A stretch of DNA of 64,000 nt from Alisma plantago-aquatica (Eukaryota > Streptophyta > Magnoliopsida > Alismatales > Alismataceae). Positions 33,987 to 45,800 of this stretch are shown one piece after another. Positions within the stretch are counted from its first letter, which is position 1, and each line of letters starts with the position of its first letter. The translations under genes and the position numbers were made by a program. Below the pieces are notes generated by a model. The model did not search any database and was not told the DNA's origin. It saw only the letters and a list, made by a program, of their open reading frames with translations. The stretch is from assembly GCA_963693085.1 (NCBI GenBank), contig OY856409.1:518406303-518470302 (forward strand), written 5' to 3'.

Positions 33987-35891
33987 TTGGGGACCATTTC
34001 ATCTTTCTTCTTGTAGGTACTTGCAAATGGGTTGACTTGAGCTATTGAATTGCAAATTGACTTGTCAATCCACATGAAAGAAGAAAGGTGAGATGTGTAG
34101 AGAGTGACAACAAATGGAAAATGAAATGGTAAGCACAAAAGTAATGATTTCTTGCTTATAACCATTTCTAACTTGTTTTTGTCAAGTTAGTGTGCACTAT
34201 GCATGTGGTTTTTGAGTCAAAAGTGGTATTTTGTGTTTCTCTTCACACTCTTGCTCAAAAACTGTTTCTAATGCTTCTATAGTGCATTACTAACTTGCTT
34301 AGACATGTTTGGACATGGTTTGTATTTTTAGAATGCCTCTAAATATGTTTTTATGAAATATATGTGCTTTTTGACAACTTCTCTATCGGTCGAGTTTGCC
34401 CTGTTTGAATCTCGACCGATAGGCACCTATGGGTGTTGCCAACAGCTTTCATCGGTCGTGTTGTCAATGCACAGAACTCAACCGATAACAATGTGCACAG
34501 AATACACAGTTGGCTTATTGAATGAGAATTTCCTTCTCAACTAGATTTTCTCAACCAATAGCCTTATTCTTTGGCACTCTCATTTGGTACCTTTATATAT
34601 GCATATTGCCATGTTCTAAATTTCCTATCTTGCTTACAACTCTATCTATCTAATTGCTCTAAATTGGTATATCTATATGTTGCAATTACTTGCTTTGAGT
34701 TGTTTTGCAGGTTTTGATGATGATCTCTTTGGATCTCTTGGTTGTGTCTAAAATTTCTTCTGTTGTACTCTAACTTGCTACATCTATTTAGGTGTATATC
34801 TTGTTTTGATACAACCTTGAGGTTCTTAGGGGTAATCATCTTATGGTAAGGATGCATATCTAGTGAGTTATATCCTTTCATGCTTCTAAAATTGCTTATC
34901 TCTTTGTTTGGATATATCTCTACATCTACTCATAGCTTACTTTATCTTGTGTATCTTTTGGTATCTCTTGCTATGATCTAGATCCTACTAGTAGTCCTAA
35001 CTTGTGATATCATCTACTAGTAGTTCATATACGTGTAGTTCTAGCCTTGCTTAAAATTGGCATCTTTGCTCATCTATATGCTATGCTTGTATCTTGTCCC
35101 ATACATGCTCAAGATTGTTCCTTGAATTGCCTATCTACTATCTTGAGTTGTCTGCATAACATTGTGATGCATGGTACATAGATATACATTATATGTAGAA
35201 ATTGGAGTATATTTGGATTTTATGCATATTTGCTCCAGTTTCAGTTTTTGCTGCAGGAGTAGTGTTTTTATGTAGAAATGACCTTATGAGCAAGGTTCAT
35301 CACTTCGCCATGAGCCCTGGTAATTTTTGGGAAAATGATATCATCTTGAGGGTCAAAGTTGCATTTTATTGTTTTTCTGTAGCACTTTATCTTGCATTTT
35401 GGGTTGTTCAAGTATATGCTTTAACTTGCTTTTATTTCTATGCTTGGACAAGCCCCTATCTGTGCTCTTCTACTCTCCTTACATATATTTGTGTTATCTC
35501 CCTTCTCTTTAACAAATGATGTTTCTTATTTCTTCACAACCCCACTTTTTGAAATGACAAAGGGGGAGAAAGGTATGTCTTCTTTTAAAAGAGGAAGAAG
35601 GCATGTCTTACATGAAGAGGAGAAGTATGTCCATGTAAAGGGGAGAAGGTAAATGGGAGAAGACATATATGTGTAGAACATATATGAGTAGAAGACATAG
35701 TATTCTATAAATGTTATGAAAGCTAACCATGCAGGAGAAATAGCATCAATTGAGGGGGAGTATGAGAACTTCATGCACATCAATTGAGGGGGAGCATATA
35801 AGCTCAGTCCTATTGAAACCCCTAGGTTTCTCCAAAGGTATGATTTTACTTAAAAGCTTTCAATACATTTATGGAATGGTTTGTCATCTTC
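33987..35891 (+). other. Long 3' noncoding region of the copia element
   Basis: No pol gene. Contains two more CGGTCGAGTT/ACTCGACCGAT pairs (34,383-34,485), T-rich stretches and GGGGGAG words near the end. An open frame at 35,202-35,519 is strongly hydrophobic (105 codons) and is discussed under findings. Confidence 0.7.
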
Positions 35892-35905
35892 AAAAAGGGG
35901 GAGAA
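35892..35905 (+). promoter_or_regulatory. Polypurine tract of the copia element
   Basis: AAAAAGGGGGAGAA lies directly before the 3' LTR start TGTTGACTC. Confidence 0.85.
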
Positions 35906-37512
35906 TGTTGACTCAAGGTCAATTAGGTAAATGTTGACTCACGTCTAAATTCACTAAACTCGTGTTTTGATGATGACTAACCATTCCACATATTGGTGTC
36001 TAATGTCTCTACTTGAGTGATTTCAGATTAGGTATAGACACACTCCAAATGCCCTAACTTGCGCATATCAAATTGGAGAAAAGACAAGTCAAAGTCAATA
36101 CAAGTGCATGTTTTTGTAATATGATGTAAATCCATTAGAATCATGTTGTAAATCACTTGTAATGATTTTATGACTTGTAATTAAGCTTAGAAAAAAAAAC
36201 CAGGAGCACTTAGATCGAATGTTTAAGCACTCAAAAGCCATTTTCCAAAATTCACATCAGGCTGTTCATTGGTCGAGTTCTGTGAGGTGCAAACTCGACC
36301 GATCCTGATTGGATCTTGAAAATGACTTTTGATCGGTCGAGTTTACACTACACAAAACTCAACCGATGGAGTACCAGACCAATTCAATTTTCATTGGTCG
36401 GTCAAGTTTCCCCAGGACAAACTCGACTGATGGTCTGAATATCGGCTTTGTCTTTTACTCTATCGGTCGAGTTACCCTTATAGAATCTAGACCGATTGCA
36501 CTATACAGAAAAGTGCAGAAAAGTGCTTCTAGCCTTTGTGGAGTTGCAACAAGTGAAAATATATCTGTTGCAAGCCACAAAATGGCTAGTTTTCATTCCC
36601 AAGTGTTCCCAAAGGCTAAGAGGTATCCCCAACTATAAATAGGGCCCCTTAGGCTTCATTCCAAGGTTGAGCATTCAATGCAAACTCTATGTGAAGTTCC
36701 TATTCTATAGTTGAGTGCTTCCTACAGCCTCCTCTCTCTCTAAGCTTATTCACTTGCTACATCCATTAGAGTGAGTAGGAGATCTATAAGAGAGCTAGTC
36801 CTACATGTATATCTTGTGAGGCTCTCACTTCCACCACCTCCCTTTCTCTTATTTCAATCATGAAGATGAAGGTTCTCTCTCTTGGTTAAGAGAGGTGAAG
36901 AATAACAAGGGAAGGCATCCCTTGGTGAAGATCAAGGATGAAGAATTGGAGCAAGAGTGGGTAAGCCCTTGGTGAAGGTAGAAGACTCATTGCTCAAGTG
37001 GGTAAGTCCTTGGTGGAAGCTTCTCTGAGTGAAGGTGAAGTCAAAGGCGGAAGATCCAAGAAGAGTGGGTAATTCCTACAAGGCTGAAGACTTGTGCAAG
37101 AGTAGGTAAGTCCTTGGAAGAAGGCGGAAGACTCCTTACAAATTGGGTAAGTCCTTGGTAAGGTTGAAGACTCTTTGTATTGGATAGGTAAGTCCTTTGT
37201 TTGGTCATGTATTGTAAGTCTTATGAATGAATATAAGAATGCAATGGTTAGGAAATCCTAGAGGTTGACCTCTCTAGGTAAGTGGACTAACATACTTCTA
37301 GTTTGAAGTATGGAACCAGTCTAAATAGCTTGTCTACTTGTGTTTGTTCAATCTCTCTCATCCTTGATATGCATGTTTTAGTTGCACTCAAATTACCTAT
37401 TTAGCAACCTTATCTTATCATATATCTTGAAGGTCTAATGAATTTTGTTTAAGTGTATTCAGCTCTATTCACCCCCCTCTAGAGCATCTAATCACCCATC
37501 TAGGATCCAACA
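35906..37512 (+). repeat. 3' LTR of the copia element
   Basis: Matches the 5' LTR end to end, including the TATA box and the four fold-back pairs (36,267-36,500). It is followed by the target duplication CCTAT. Confidence 0.9.
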
Positions 37513-37740
37513 CCTATGTGATAGCTAGATCCAATGAGCTGTGGAAACGTATCAAGGTTTATGTATGTTTATATAACATGTTTCCTTGCAGGATAAGGAT
37601 CTAGATGTTATAGTTTCTTTGTTTATCTATTTTTTGCAATCGGTTTTAATTAACCTGTGTTTTTGGTGATATGTGGTTTATAGAAGTTCCACACATTTTC
37701 GTGTGGTATTTTGTTGTCTGTGTGATAGTGGGATGTCACA
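37513..37740 (+). repeat. LTR-A, part 3 (3' end)
   Basis: Continues LTR-A after the copia insertion and ends GATGTCACA, as LTR-B does at 55,513. Confidence 0.9.
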
Positions 37741-37748
37741 ATAAGTTT

Positions 37749-37760
37749 TGGTATCAGAGC
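37749..37760 (+). promoter_or_regulatory. Primer-binding site of gypsy G2
   Basis: TGGTATCAGAGC, eight bases after the LTR-A end, is complementary to initiator tRNA-Met. It shows that LTR-A is a true 5' LTR for G2. Confidence 0.85.
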
Positions 37761-37873
37761 TCTAGGTTTGCTGAGTCTACAGGGATCTAGGACTAGGTGT
37801 CTGTCTGTTCTTATGAGTTTTCCATATTTTCTCATAATAACCTTCTGCCCCCAATAGAAGATAAAGCTAAAAG

Positions 37874-39489
37874 ATGTCTAGAAGTCACGAAGAACATGTT
37901 GTCGAGAGTAGTGTCGTTTCATCTGTTGATGGAGCTGGTTTGCTGGAACATGAAGATCGGGTGCCTGAGGTCCCCCAAATCAACCCAGCCATCCTTGAGA
38001 ACCATGTCTACCAACACCTTATGGGACAGGTAATGACAACGATGAATCACATGGTGGATAGATTGCCAGTGCCTCCTCGAAGAGCACATGCTCCCCATGG
38101 TGAATCTTTGGGTATTGGGAAGACCTTTGAGTGCCTTCTCTGAGTCGGAACTTCGGATTATGTTGGAACGGATGATCCAGTGGATGCATATCTATGGTTG
38201 ATAGGTCTTGAAAAGGCCTTTTAGATCCTTAACATCCCCGTAGTAGAAAAAGTCAAGCACGCTATCTACCTTTTGAAAGGTAGTGTTGGCCACTGGTGGG
38301 CCATCGAGGAGGAGAAGCGACCCAGTGAGGTGATCTATTGGGACGTCTTCCGATGGGAGTTCGTGAGTCGATACTTCCCAAAGATCTATCTGGATGAGAA
38401 GATCAACTAGTTTGAGCATCTGCGTCAAGGATCGATGAGCATCACCGAGTATGAAGCCAAGTTCATGGACCTATTGAGGTTTTGTCCTCACATGGAGTCA
38501 ATAGATGATGAGAGGATCAGACGTTTTGAGAAGGGTTTGAGTGTCGATTTGTCGACACCTACTGCTGCTTTAGAAAACTGAGAGCAGATTGCCACGTTTG
38601 TGGAGTCTATCTGAAGGATTGAATGGTCAGTCCGAGAAAAGAGAGAGGCTATGACCAAGAAAAGACATGCTCAGTTCCAGAAATAGAGGTTTGATAGCCA
38701 CAAGAAGCCAAGATTTTCTACACCTTCTGTGAGGCAAGGTTCTAGTGCACCATCGCAGTGGTCACTAAGTAAAGGAAGAGGGTGTGGTTATTCACCATCC
38801 AGATCTTACAGCACAGCTTCAGTAGCAATGACAGGGCCATCTAGGCCACAGTTAGAGGACAGTTCATGCTATCTTTGTGGACAGACATGGCATTTGAAGT
38901 CAAATTTCCCAAGGAGAGATGTCGAAGTGATGCAGCAGCCAAGACAGAATCAACAAGGTCTGGATAGACAACACTTTAGTGGCGTCAGAGGGTGAGGACG
39001 TGGCCAAGCATCACAAGATGGATCGTCTTCTCAAGGAAGTAGAGGACATGGACAGCAAGCAACGGCTCGATTCTATGCTATGAGTCAGCCGGAGGTGATA
39101 GTCAACCTGTGAGTGGTGGCAGGTCAAATGGAGTTATTTCATTCTGATTTGTCTTCTTCTTGTTTTGTATCTGTTTTGGTTGACTTGGGTGTTATGCACT
39201 CTTTTATCGCTCGTAGTATGCTTGATAGTGTCTTTTACCTATTAGTTGTAAGAGAGATAGCTTGTTGTTAGAAACCCCTCTTGATGGTTCCTCGATGCTT
39301 TGAGAGGTGTGTCCATCTTGTATCCTATCCTTTTTGGGACATAATGTACAAGTGGATCTTATACCACTTGATATGTATGGATTCTATGTGATCCTTGGGA
39401 TGGATACCCTAGAGAAGTATAAGGTTGTGTTGGATTGTGGTTCCAAGCAAGTGGTGTTTGCTGATGATGGTGAGAAGCGGATCTTCTAG
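37874..39489 (+). pseudogene. G2 gag and protease, broken
   Basis: Starts at ATG 37,874, 134 bases after the LTR. The capsid core is at about 38,170-38,590 (HWWAIEEEKRPSEVIYW, then FRWEFVSRYFPKIYLDEKI), typical of plant chromovirus Retrotrans_gag. The knuckle CYLCGQTWHLKSNF (about 38,873-38,908) has lost both the Gly before His and the last Cys. The protease has VDLGVMHSFIA where G1 has VDPGATHSFIA, and ends LGMDTLEKYKVVLDC (about 39,397-39,440). At least eight stops interrupt it. Confidence 0.85.
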
Positions 39490-39527
39490 GAGATAGGAAA
39501 ATTCTTCCGACATGTTTAGTATCAGCC

Positions 39528-41130
39528 ATGGTGGCCGAGAAGTTGTTGCAGCAAGGATGTAAGGCGTTCTTAGCTCATGTTGTAGATACCGAGGCAAAAG
39601 GTCTGAGTCTTCCAAACGTGACAGTTGTTAGAGAGTTTGAGGATGTGTTTCCCGATGAGTTTCCCGGTGTTCCCCCACCTCGAGAGATTGACTTTGAGAT
39701 CAATCTAGTTCCAGGGACACAGCCAATTGCTTAGACACCATACATGATGGCTCCAGCTGAGATGGCAGAGCTGAAGAAGAAGTTGCAAGAGTTGTTGGAT
39801 AAAGGTTTCATCATACCGAGCACATCGTTGTGGGGTGCTCCAGTCCTGTTCATAAAGAAGAAGGATGGATCGATGCGTCTGTGCATAGATTATAGGCAGT
39901 TGGACAAAGTCACGATCAAGAGCAAGTACCCTTTTCCGAGGATAGATGATCTATTTGATCAGTTGTGTGGTGCTACGGTGTTCTCAAAGATTGATCTACG
40001 ATATGGATATCATCAGTTGAGGATCAAGGCGGATGACATACCAAAGTCAGCTTTTAGGATGAGGTATGGTCACTTTGAGTTTGTAGTTATGTCGTTCAGG
40101 CTAACCAATGCACCTACTGCTTTCATGGATCTAATGAATAGGGTGTTCCATCCGTTTCTAGATCAGTTTGTTGTGGTCTTCATAGATGACATTTTGATCT
40201 ATAGTCGAGATAGTCAACATCATGAACAACACCTTCGACAAGCGTTGACTCTCCTTCTCCAACATGAGTTGTATGCCAAGTTTAGTAAATGCGAGTTTTG
40301 GTTGAAGGAAGTGACTTTCTTGGGTCATGTGATCTCCGCAGAAGGAGTCAGAGTGGACCCCAAGAAGGTGGAGTCAGTTGCAGAGTGGGAGCAACCAAAA
40401 ACGCCGACTGAAGTTCGTAGTTTTCTAAGTCTAGTAGGATACTACCGGAGGTTTATAAAGGACTTCAGTGTAATCGCATTGTCGTTGACAAAGTTGACCA
40501 GGTTGGATGTTCCTTTTATTTGGGATGATCGTTGTCAGCAAGCTTTTTAGAACTTGAAGGAAAAGTTGACTAATGCTCCAGTGTTGGTGCTGCCAGAGCC
40601 TGGGAAAGGCTATGTTGTTTTCTGTGATGCTTCCAAGAAAGGCTTAGGTTGTGTGCTGATGCAGGAAGATCATGTGGTTTCTTTTGCTTTGCGATAGCTT
40701 AAGAAACATGAGGAGAGCTATCAGACACATGATTTGGAGCTGGTAGTTGTGGTCCATGCATTAAAGATATGGAGACACTATCTTTATGGAAAAGTGTGTT
40801 AGATCTTTATGGATCATAAGAACCTGAAGTATATCTTCTCGCAGAGTGAGCTAAACATGCGACAGCATCGCTGGATGGAGCTGATCAATGATTATGATTT
40901 CACCATTGAGTATCATCCTGGTAAGGCAAACGTAGTAGCTGATGCAATTAGTAGGAAGTCTTCTTCTCTTCCTACAAAGAAGGAATAGTTGAGTACTTTG
41001 ATATGCAATAGGCGGGATATGTTCATCTCGTTGCGATAGATGAATATACAGTTGGAGGTATCCTTGTTGGCAGGAATATTGGCACAGATGCAAGTGAAAC
41101 CTACGTTGAGGTAGCAGATTAAAGAAGCGC
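39528..41130 (+). pseudogene. G2 reverse transcriptase and RNase H, broken
   Basis: RT reads unbroken from 39,744 to 40,550 (268 codons): [46 protein letters not shown] (about 40,172-40,215), then the connection region [17 protein letters not shown] and [11 protein letters not shown]. RNase H follows after a TAG at about 40,548: [55 protein letters not shown]. Stops in this part (about 39,734, 40,548, 40,987 and 41,038) mostly read TAG where CAG is expected; the last three face CAG in G1. Confidence 0.9.
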
Positions 41131-41153
41131 AGCAAGAAGATGCTACAGTTCAG

Positions 41154-42560
41154 TTGATCAGATCAGAGTTTGGCAACGAGAAGCAGGATGGCTTCCATGA
41201 GTCTGAGGATGGACTAGTTTGTTATCATAATAGGATGATAGTTCCTGATGTTGATGATCTGAGGAAGTTAGTGCTTGAGGAAGCGCACACGCCAATGTAT
41301 GTTATGCATCCAGGTGTCACCAAGATGTATCATAATCTAAAGGATATGTATTGGTGGCCTAGTTTGAAGAGAGATGTGGTTGAGTTTGTAGATAAGTGTG
41401 CGGTATGCCAGCAGGTCAAGGTTGAGCATCAAAAGTCGATAGGTACGTTGCAACCCATGTCGATACCGTAGTGGAAATGAGATCATATAACCATGGATTT
41501 CGTAGTTGGTCTGCCAAGGACAGCTAGGAATCATGATTCCATTTGGGTGATAGTGGACAGGTTGACAAAGTCTGCTCATTTCATTCCGGTGAAGATAATG
41601 TGCACAACAGAGAAGCTTGCTCAGAAGTATGTGGAGGAGATAGTGTGTTTGCATGGTGTGCCAGTAATGATAGTCTCTGACAGAGGTCCTCAGTTCACAA
41701 GTCATTTTTGGGAACAGCTGCACAAAGCGTTGGGAATGCAGTTGAGGTTCAGTACCGCTTTCCACCCACAAACAGATGGACAGTCTGAAAGGACTATTTA
41801 GACTTTGGAAGATCTTCTCCGAGCTTGTGTTTTGCAGTTCCTAGTCAGTTGGGACATGCATCTCTGTTTAATAGAGTTCGCCTACAATAATAGTTACCAA
41901 CGGAGTATTGACATGGCACTTTATGAGGCTTTATATGGAAGGAAGTGCATATCTCCTCTATGTTGGTACGAGTCTAGTGAATATCAGCTTTTGGGTCCCA
42001 AGCTGGTGCAGCAGACAACAGAGAATATCAAAGTGATACAGCAACAGCTGAAAGCGGCACAAGATAGACAGAAGTTGTATGTAGATAATCGTCGACGACC
42101 TCTTGAGTTCCAGGTGGGAGACAAGGTGTATCTCAAGGTCTCACCATGGAAAGGCGTGTTGTGGTTTGGCCGGAAAGACAAGTTGGCACCCAGGTATATG
42201 GGGCCATATCTGGTAATAGCACATGTTGGCAAGGTATCTTACAAGATAGAACTACTGCCAAAGTTGCATAGGTTACATACGGTGTTCCATGTCAGTGTGC
42301 TAAAGAAAAGTCATCCAAACACAGAGACAGTAATACATCCAGTTGAGGTTGAGATTGATGAAGATGTGACCTATGAAGAAGGCCCAGTGATGATCCTCGA
42401 TAGAAGAGTGAAGAAGCTGAAGAGGAAGGACCTAGTTCTTGTGAATGTTCTTTGGCATCATCGTGGCATTGAGGAAGCCATGTGGGAGCTTGAGGAAGAG
42501 ATGAGGAGGAAGTATCCCTCACTTTTCTCTTCAGATTTCAGGGGCGAAATCCCTTTGTAG
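41154..42560 (+). pseudogene. G2 integrase with chromodomain-like C-terminus, broken by few stops
   Basis: HHCC: HPGVTKMYHNLKDMYW and CAVCQQ (about 41,307-41,415). Catalytic core: TMDFVVGLP, IVSDRGPQFTSHFW, TDGQSERTI (D,D,E all present; 41,490-41,800). C-terminal part (41,805-42,560): GDKVYLKVSPWKG, then LDRRVKKLKRKDLVLVNVL and WELEEEMRRKYPSLF, the chromodomain-like module of chromoviruses. Only stops near 41,469 and 41,802, both reading TAG, separate the pieces. The LTR starts 12 bases after the stop. Confidence 0.9.
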
Positions 42561-42572
42561 AGGTTTATGGAT

Positions 42573-44663
42573 TGTAAGGACCCTGACCTTCATTTTGGGC
42601 TTACCCTATTTGCTTTGCCCAAACCTTGTGTTGAAATGCTTGCTAATCACCTGAGTTGTGATTAGGGTTTGTTTGTGCTTTGTTGAGAGGTGGAGGTGCA
42701 ACTTGCAATTTACCCAAGTTTTAGGGTTGGTGTGCAAGTTTGTCACATTGAAAGATGTTTTTCTCTCCTTGCATCCTTTAGAGTTGAGAGGATGGGTTGG
42801 GCTCATTGCTTGAGTAGCTTTTGGGCTTCATTGAGCCTTGTTGGGCTTTGTTTTGCCTTGTTGAGCCTTGTTGAGGCTTGGTATCAGGCAAGGGTGAGCC
42901 TAGTGCCTTGTATCGGCCATGTTGTATTGACCAGGAAGGTGTATCGGCCAAGGGTGTTGGTGGATGTGTGGGGTTGCCATCTTGGGCGACACACACCCTC
43001 CACCCTACCCTCATTTGTGTTGCCATCTTGGGACAAATGGCAGTTGCTTTGCTTAGTGGGTGGCAAGTCATGGACATGTGGTTTTGAGGGTGCTAGTATG
43101 TGGCATGACCCAAGGACAAGTGTACTAGGGTCGGGTGCCACCTTTCCATGATCTCCTTCTTCACCCCTAAGTATATAATCGACCCTTCTTGCTTTCTAGC
43201 AGCTCCTTTAGTTCCCTTAGTTGCTTTCCTTCTTCCTTGGTGGCCGATACACTTCCCCTTGTTGGAGCTTGGTGGCTGATACTCTCTCCTTGGTGGGTGA
43301 CATAGCTCTAATCTCCTTCTTCCTCTAGTGGTGGCTGAACCCTAGAGAGTGCCTTGCTCCTTCTCCTCTTGTGGTAAGTATCTCTCCCTTTTCCTTGGCA
43401 CCTTCTTCTTCCTTCTCTTCGGCCATGGTGGTTACATGTTGCACTTCTTTGTGTTGGCCGAAGGTGGTGCCTTGGATCTTGGAATCTTGGTGCTTGGAGC
43501 TTTGGAGCTTGAGGAGTGTGCTTGAGGCGGGTTACATAACTCCTAACCCTAGCTATACTACTTCTTTTTCATGTTGCATGCTATATGTGCTATCTTGATC
43601 GACCATGTCATCTTTTAGTTAAGTTTCTTGCTTTAATGGTTATAAGGTTTCTTTAGATGTACCCTAGACTTTGTGGAGATGGTTATCTTGGGTTGCCTTG
43701 GGTTGGCCGAACCATGGATGTGGAGTTCCTTGGGCAAAACCCCTCTCTCACTTAGTTGTTGAGAGGTGAGCTTAGGGTCTCCTAATCCAATGGTGAGTTG
43801 AGATTTGGGTTGGTTGGCCGATATGGTGATGGACCCCCTTGTTGCCTAATAGATGATGCAAGTTGTGCAATACCCCTCTCTCACTTAATTTTCTTGAGCG
43901 GTGAGCCAACTCTCTTGAACTCTTAGGGATCCTTGGTGGCAGTCTTGGGGTTGAAGATGAGCAACCCGTCATGGTCTTTGAGCTCTTGCATGATACCCCT
44001 TCGTGATGTTCTGCCTGATATCCCCCTTCTAGAGTAGAACCTTGAGCGATATGCTAAGTGGTGTTCGACCCCTTTGACCGATATGAACCTTTGACTTAGA
44101 TGGTGTTTGTGGGCGTCATGCCCTTGGCTGATGTGATGCTTGGTAGATATCCCTTCTTGGTGCCCTGGGCGACATGGGTTGGTTTTGGTGTTGCCCGATA
44201 TGAGTCTCGGATGGTGGAACTCTAGTTGGGCACCATAGTGAGGACTGATATGTAGTGCCCTGACCTTGATGGATGATATGGTACATTGACCGTTATAGGG
44301 TCCCAAACCCTAGTTGGACGATAGGCTACCTTGGGCGATATGAGAGTCCCTTGGGTGCCATGTTGTGCTAGCCAAGAGGGTGCTTGTCGGGCGGTATGGT
44401 TTTGGCCTTGGGTGACATGGTGTTGATGGTTGCCCGGTATAGAACCCTAACCCTATAAGGGCGATAGGGGTCTTTGTCGATAGGGTTGTTGTGATGCTCG
44501 ATATCCTCTTTGTGCATATGCTTCCCATTCAACCTGCACATGGTTGCATGATACACTCTTGGTCCATGGCTACACGACACACCTTTAGATCTAGTCTGCC
44601 CGTTATCCCCTTGTGCATGGGTGCATGTCATGCTTGTGGTCGATATGTGTGGTTGGTACCTTA
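42573..44663 (+). repeat. LTR-B, part 1
   Basis: Starts TGTAAGGACCCTGACC. It is the reference empty site for the CACTA insertion (GGGCACCATAGTGAGG at about 44,228). TATA-like word at 43,172. Interrupted after GGTACC-TTA by the PIF element. No gene. Confidence 0.9.
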
Positions 44664-44900
44664 GCCCCTGTTTGGGAACGGACTGGGATTTCATAGTCTG
44701 GACTGGATTAGACTGGGTTAGTCAGGATTCAGTCTGATTCTATTTGGCAACCCAGTCTGATTCTGTTTGGCAACCCAGTCTGATTTTGGTCAGCTGGTCT
44801 GATTTGAGTCTGATTGCAGTCTGATTCTGTTTGGCTACTAGACTGGATTCAGTCTGATTTTGTTTGGCAACGTAGTCAGTATATGCTGATTTTGTCCTGC
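44664..44900. repeat. PIF left terminal inverted repeat and subterminal repeats
   Basis: After the inverted repeat, GTCTGATTCTGTTTGGCAAC and shorter CAGTCTGATT words recur at about 44,728-44,880. The right subterminal region (53,290-53,460) has related GGACTGGG and AGTCCGGATT words in the opposite sense. Confidence 0.8.
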
Positions 44901-45299
44901 TGTTGTAGAACTATTTTAACAAGAATAAGGTATGTGTAGTTGTGCTGCCGCTTAAGCAGAAGTTGGCCGAAGTGTATTATATACTAAATAACAAATACAT
45001 AATATAATTTATGTATTTAAATTAAATAGTAGCAAACGTGCGTAGCATGTCTGTAGCAGAACGTAATACCACATAAATAAAAAGATAATATTTTATTGGT
45101 TCCCGGGCAAATACATATGTAACATACAAACTGAAACGAGAGGTCTGCCCTGGACCTAGACAACGACAAAGTTGCACAATCTAAGTTGGTGATCAAGCAG
45201 CCAACTTTATGCCTCGTCGTACTCATTGGCCAACTTCATGGCCTCGTCGTACTCGTCCCACGACACAGGACAGGCTTCGTCTAACACCTGATTTGTTTC
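44901..45299. other. Non-coding left part of the PIF element
   Basis: AT-rich, no supported gene. The minus-strand frame from the exon at 45,302-45,535 continues to 45,208 if the TAG at 45,300-45,302 is ignored. The phrase CTCGTCGTACTC occurs twice (about 45,213 and 45,243). Confidence 0.4.
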
Positions 45300-45535
45300 C
45301 TATTTGCTGGCATCTTTTGGCCACTCGAACAGCAACGGTAGATGGTGAATAGGATGAGTAACGCCCTTGGCTTGTTCGTCTCTCTCATTTGGGCCCTCAT
45401 CGTGTGTAGGCTCGCAACATGGTTTCTTGCAAACAAGGTTTTCTTCTACATATTTTTTAATCTTCGACGTAGACATCAATAGTTTTTCAAATTTTGTCCT
45501 TGCCTTTGACCGTGACCGTGATTATGACATCTATA
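45300..45535 (-). CDS. Possible 3' exon of the second Myb/SANT-like gene
   Basis: An open minus-strand stretch reads KARTKFEKLLMSTSKIKKYV and FEWPKDASK and ends at TAG 45,300-45,302. It lies about 265 bases downstream of the second Myb/SANT-like ORF, on the same strand. The joining splice sites were not identified, so the link is inference. Confidence 0.3.
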
Positions 45536-45800
45536 GTTAATAAATCAAATTTAAGTATTAGAAAATATCAATAATAGTAAGATAACTGTGACAATATTGA
45601 ATACAAATAAATGCTCCAAACAAACTTAGCTACATACAAGTAAGAACATGATGTATGCATTCAATACATAACAATAAAGCTCCAAACAAACTTAGCTGCA
45701 TACAAATAAATGTTGCGAGGTAAACACAAACAACTACAAAGTCGTGGAAATATATTACAGGTTAATGTGTTATTTTTGGCGTCTAACGTGGTTGTTTGAT

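Larger units (their letters stand above)
30453..37512 (+). mobile_element. Gag-only copia (Sirevirus-like) LTR retrotransposon, non-autonomous
   Basis: Two ~1.6 kb LTRs (30,453-32,057 and 35,906-37,512) start TGTTGACTCAAGG and end AACA. A perfect 5-bp target duplication CCTAT flanks it (30,448-30,452 and 37,513-37,517), and LTR-B shows the empty site GTGCCTATGTG. An iMet-type primer-binding site follows the 5' LTR and a polypurine tract precedes the 3' LTR. The inside encodes only a long gag; no protease, integrase, RT or RNase H is recognisable. Confidence 0.9.
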
